From: Erwinia sp. E602
GTDB taxonomy: Bacteria; Pseudomonadota; Gammaproteobacteria; Enterobacterales; Enterobacteriaceae
Reading direction: 5' to 3'
Length of the DNA: 64,000 nt
Assembly (NCBI RefSeq): GCF_018141005.1
Contig: NZ_CP046582.1
Span: forward strand, 1,984,001-2,048,000
The position numbers and the translations under genes were made by a program. The notes beneath the pieces are model-generated. The model saw nothing but the letters and a program-made list of their open reading frames with translations. It had not been told where the DNA came from and did no database searches. Below are positions 63,049 through 64,000 of this stretch, piece after piece; position 1 is the stretch's first letter; each line of letters begins with the position of its first letter.

Positions 63049-64000
63049 ATGGCAGAACATCTGACCGCAGGCGAGCCGGCCGCTGACGCGCAGCCGGACG
63101 TGATTATTGAAACCCGCGACGTTTCCCGCATCTACCCCGGCGTGACCGCGCTGGACCAGGTGAACTACCGCGTTTACCGCAACAAGGTCAACGTGCTGAT
63201 CGGCGAGAACGGTGCCGGTAAGTCAACGATGATGAAAATGCTGGCCGGGGTGGAAGTGCCGTCCTCCGGTCAGATCCTGCTCGACGGTGAGCCGGTATCG
63301 CTGCACTCGACGATGGCGGCGGAGAAGCACGGCATCAGCATCATCTTTCAGGAACTGAACCTGTTCCCGAACATGAACGTGATGGACAACATCTTTATCG
63401 GTAATGAGTTTTTCCAGCGCGGCCGGATTAATGAAAAATACCAGTACCAGCTGGCGAAATCGCTGCTGGAACGGCTGGAGCTGGATGTGGATCCTTACGC
63501 GCCGCTCGGGGAACTGGGCATCGGCCACCAGCAGCTGGTGGAGATTGCGCGTGCGTTGTCGAAAGACACCCGGGTACTGATTATGGATGAACCGACCTCG
63601 GCGCTCAGCCAGTCGGAAGTGAAAGTGCTGTTTAACGTCATCGAGGCGCTGAAGCGCCGCGGCGTCACCATTATCTACATCTCCCACCGGCTGGAAGAGC
63701 TGATGGAGATCGGCGATCACATCACCATCTTCCGCGACGGCCGCTTTATCAGCGAACGCGAGGTGCGTGACGCCAGCGTGCCGTGGATCATCGCCCAGAT
63801 GGTCGGCGACAAGAAGAAACAGTTTGATTACGCCCCGGCGCCGCAGGGCGAGGTGGTGCTGGAGGTCAGCGGCATGACCGCGCTGCGCCAGGACGGCGGC
63901 TATAAGCTTAATGAGGTGGGCTTCAGCCTGCGCAAAGGCGAAGTGGTCGGCATTTACGGCCTGCTGGGCGCCGGGCGCACCGAGCTGTTTAAGGGGCTGA
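63049..64000 (+). CDS. Sugar ABC transporter ATPase (RbsA-like), 3' end outside window
   Basis: Starts at ATG 63049, 7 bases after GAGGAG, and stays open to the right edge (317 codons). An Ala/Glu-rich leader of ~20 residues precedes the first ATPase domain: Walker A GENGAGKST, Q-loop FQELNLFPNM, a degenerate signature GIGHQQLVEIARAL, Walker B VLIMDEPTSALS and switch His SHRLEE. The second domain begins near residue 265 and the window ends at its degenerate Walker A (GLLGAGRTEL). This two-domain form is typical of ribose/xylose/polyol importers. A permease gene should follow outside the window. Confidence 0.93.
   Translation, partial: MAEHLTAGEPAADAQPDVIIETRDVSRIYPGVTALDQVNYRVYRNKVNVLIGENGAGKSTMMKMLAGVEVPSSGQILLDGEPVSLHSTMAAEKHGISIIFQELNLFPNMNVMDNIFIGNEFFQRGRINEKYQYQLAKSLLERLELDVDPYAPLGELGIGHQQLVEIARALSKDTRVLIMDEPTSALSQSEVKVLFNVIEALKRRGVTIIYISHRLEELMEIGDHITIFRDGRFISEREVRDASVPWIIAQMVGDKKKQFDYAPAPQGEVVLEVSGMTALRQDGGYKLNEVGFSLRKGEVVGIYGLLGAGRTELFKGL

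Overview
The window is a chromosomal segment of an enterobacterium, most likely Erwiniaceae (Erwinia/Pantoea relatives). The evidence is a core block matching the E. coli ychF/pth/ychH/prs/ispE/lolB/hemA/prfA/prmC/sirB2/sirB1/kdsA/chaA/chaC neighbourhood, interrupted by accessory modules: a chromosomal scr sucrose operon, a partial type VI secretion locus and a nas nitrate/nitrite operon. The family assignment is inference. No rRNA, tRNA, complete insertion sequence or CRISPR array was seen.

Layout. 1-4.6 kb: four accessory genes. These are a YaaW/UPF0174-like protein (cut by the left edge), a large protein combining an HNH-like motif with C-terminal membrane segments, and a translationally coupled ABC-type AAA ATPase plus small PD-(D/E)XK-like protein. 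The last pair looks like a defence-type cassette. 4.9-12.0 kb: a thiol/electrophile-stress island (OsmC-like, C-S lyase-like, EamA exporter, TetR, AhpD-like, thioredoxin, Old Yellow Enzyme, FrnE/DsbA-like, broken SDR). It is tied together by five copies of one palindromic operator, four of them lying between the -35 and -10 boxes. 12.5-31.6 kb: the core block. The pth-ychF pair is split by a SulP transporter and a degenerate EAL protein, and the ychH-prs interval is filled by a GGDEF protein, an S8 peptidase and a divergent MFS/LysR pair. ychF (translation factor), pth, prfA and prmC serve translation; prs, ispE, hemA and kdsA serve nucleotide, isoprenoid, tetrapyrrole and LPS synthesis; lolB sorts outer-membrane lipoproteins.

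31.9-41.8 kb: chaA and chaC are separated by scrKYABR (sucrose uptake and hydrolysis under ScrR) and hicAB. A perfect (GCGAT)17 microsatellite lies upstream of scrK, where a change of one unit would shift spacing by about half a DNA turn. 41.8-50.8 kb: a minus-strand cluster of T6SS membrane and regulatory parts only (SH3 lipoprotein, TssL-OmpA, a short TssM, TagF, FHA protein, PppA, a periplasmic unknown, PpkA), without sheath, tube, baseplate or ClpV genes.

51.0-59.3 kb: nasR and a nas operon (transporter nasFED, a NirB-NirD fusion nitrite reductase, a SUMT for siroheme). A leader with tandem hexaloop hairpins and a terminator fits NasR antitermination. No nitrate reductase gene follows. 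59.4-64.0 kb: a DeoR-type regulator divergent from an SDR dehydrogenase and a sugar/polyol ABC operon (binding protein, DUF2291 lipoprotein, ATPase running off the right edge).
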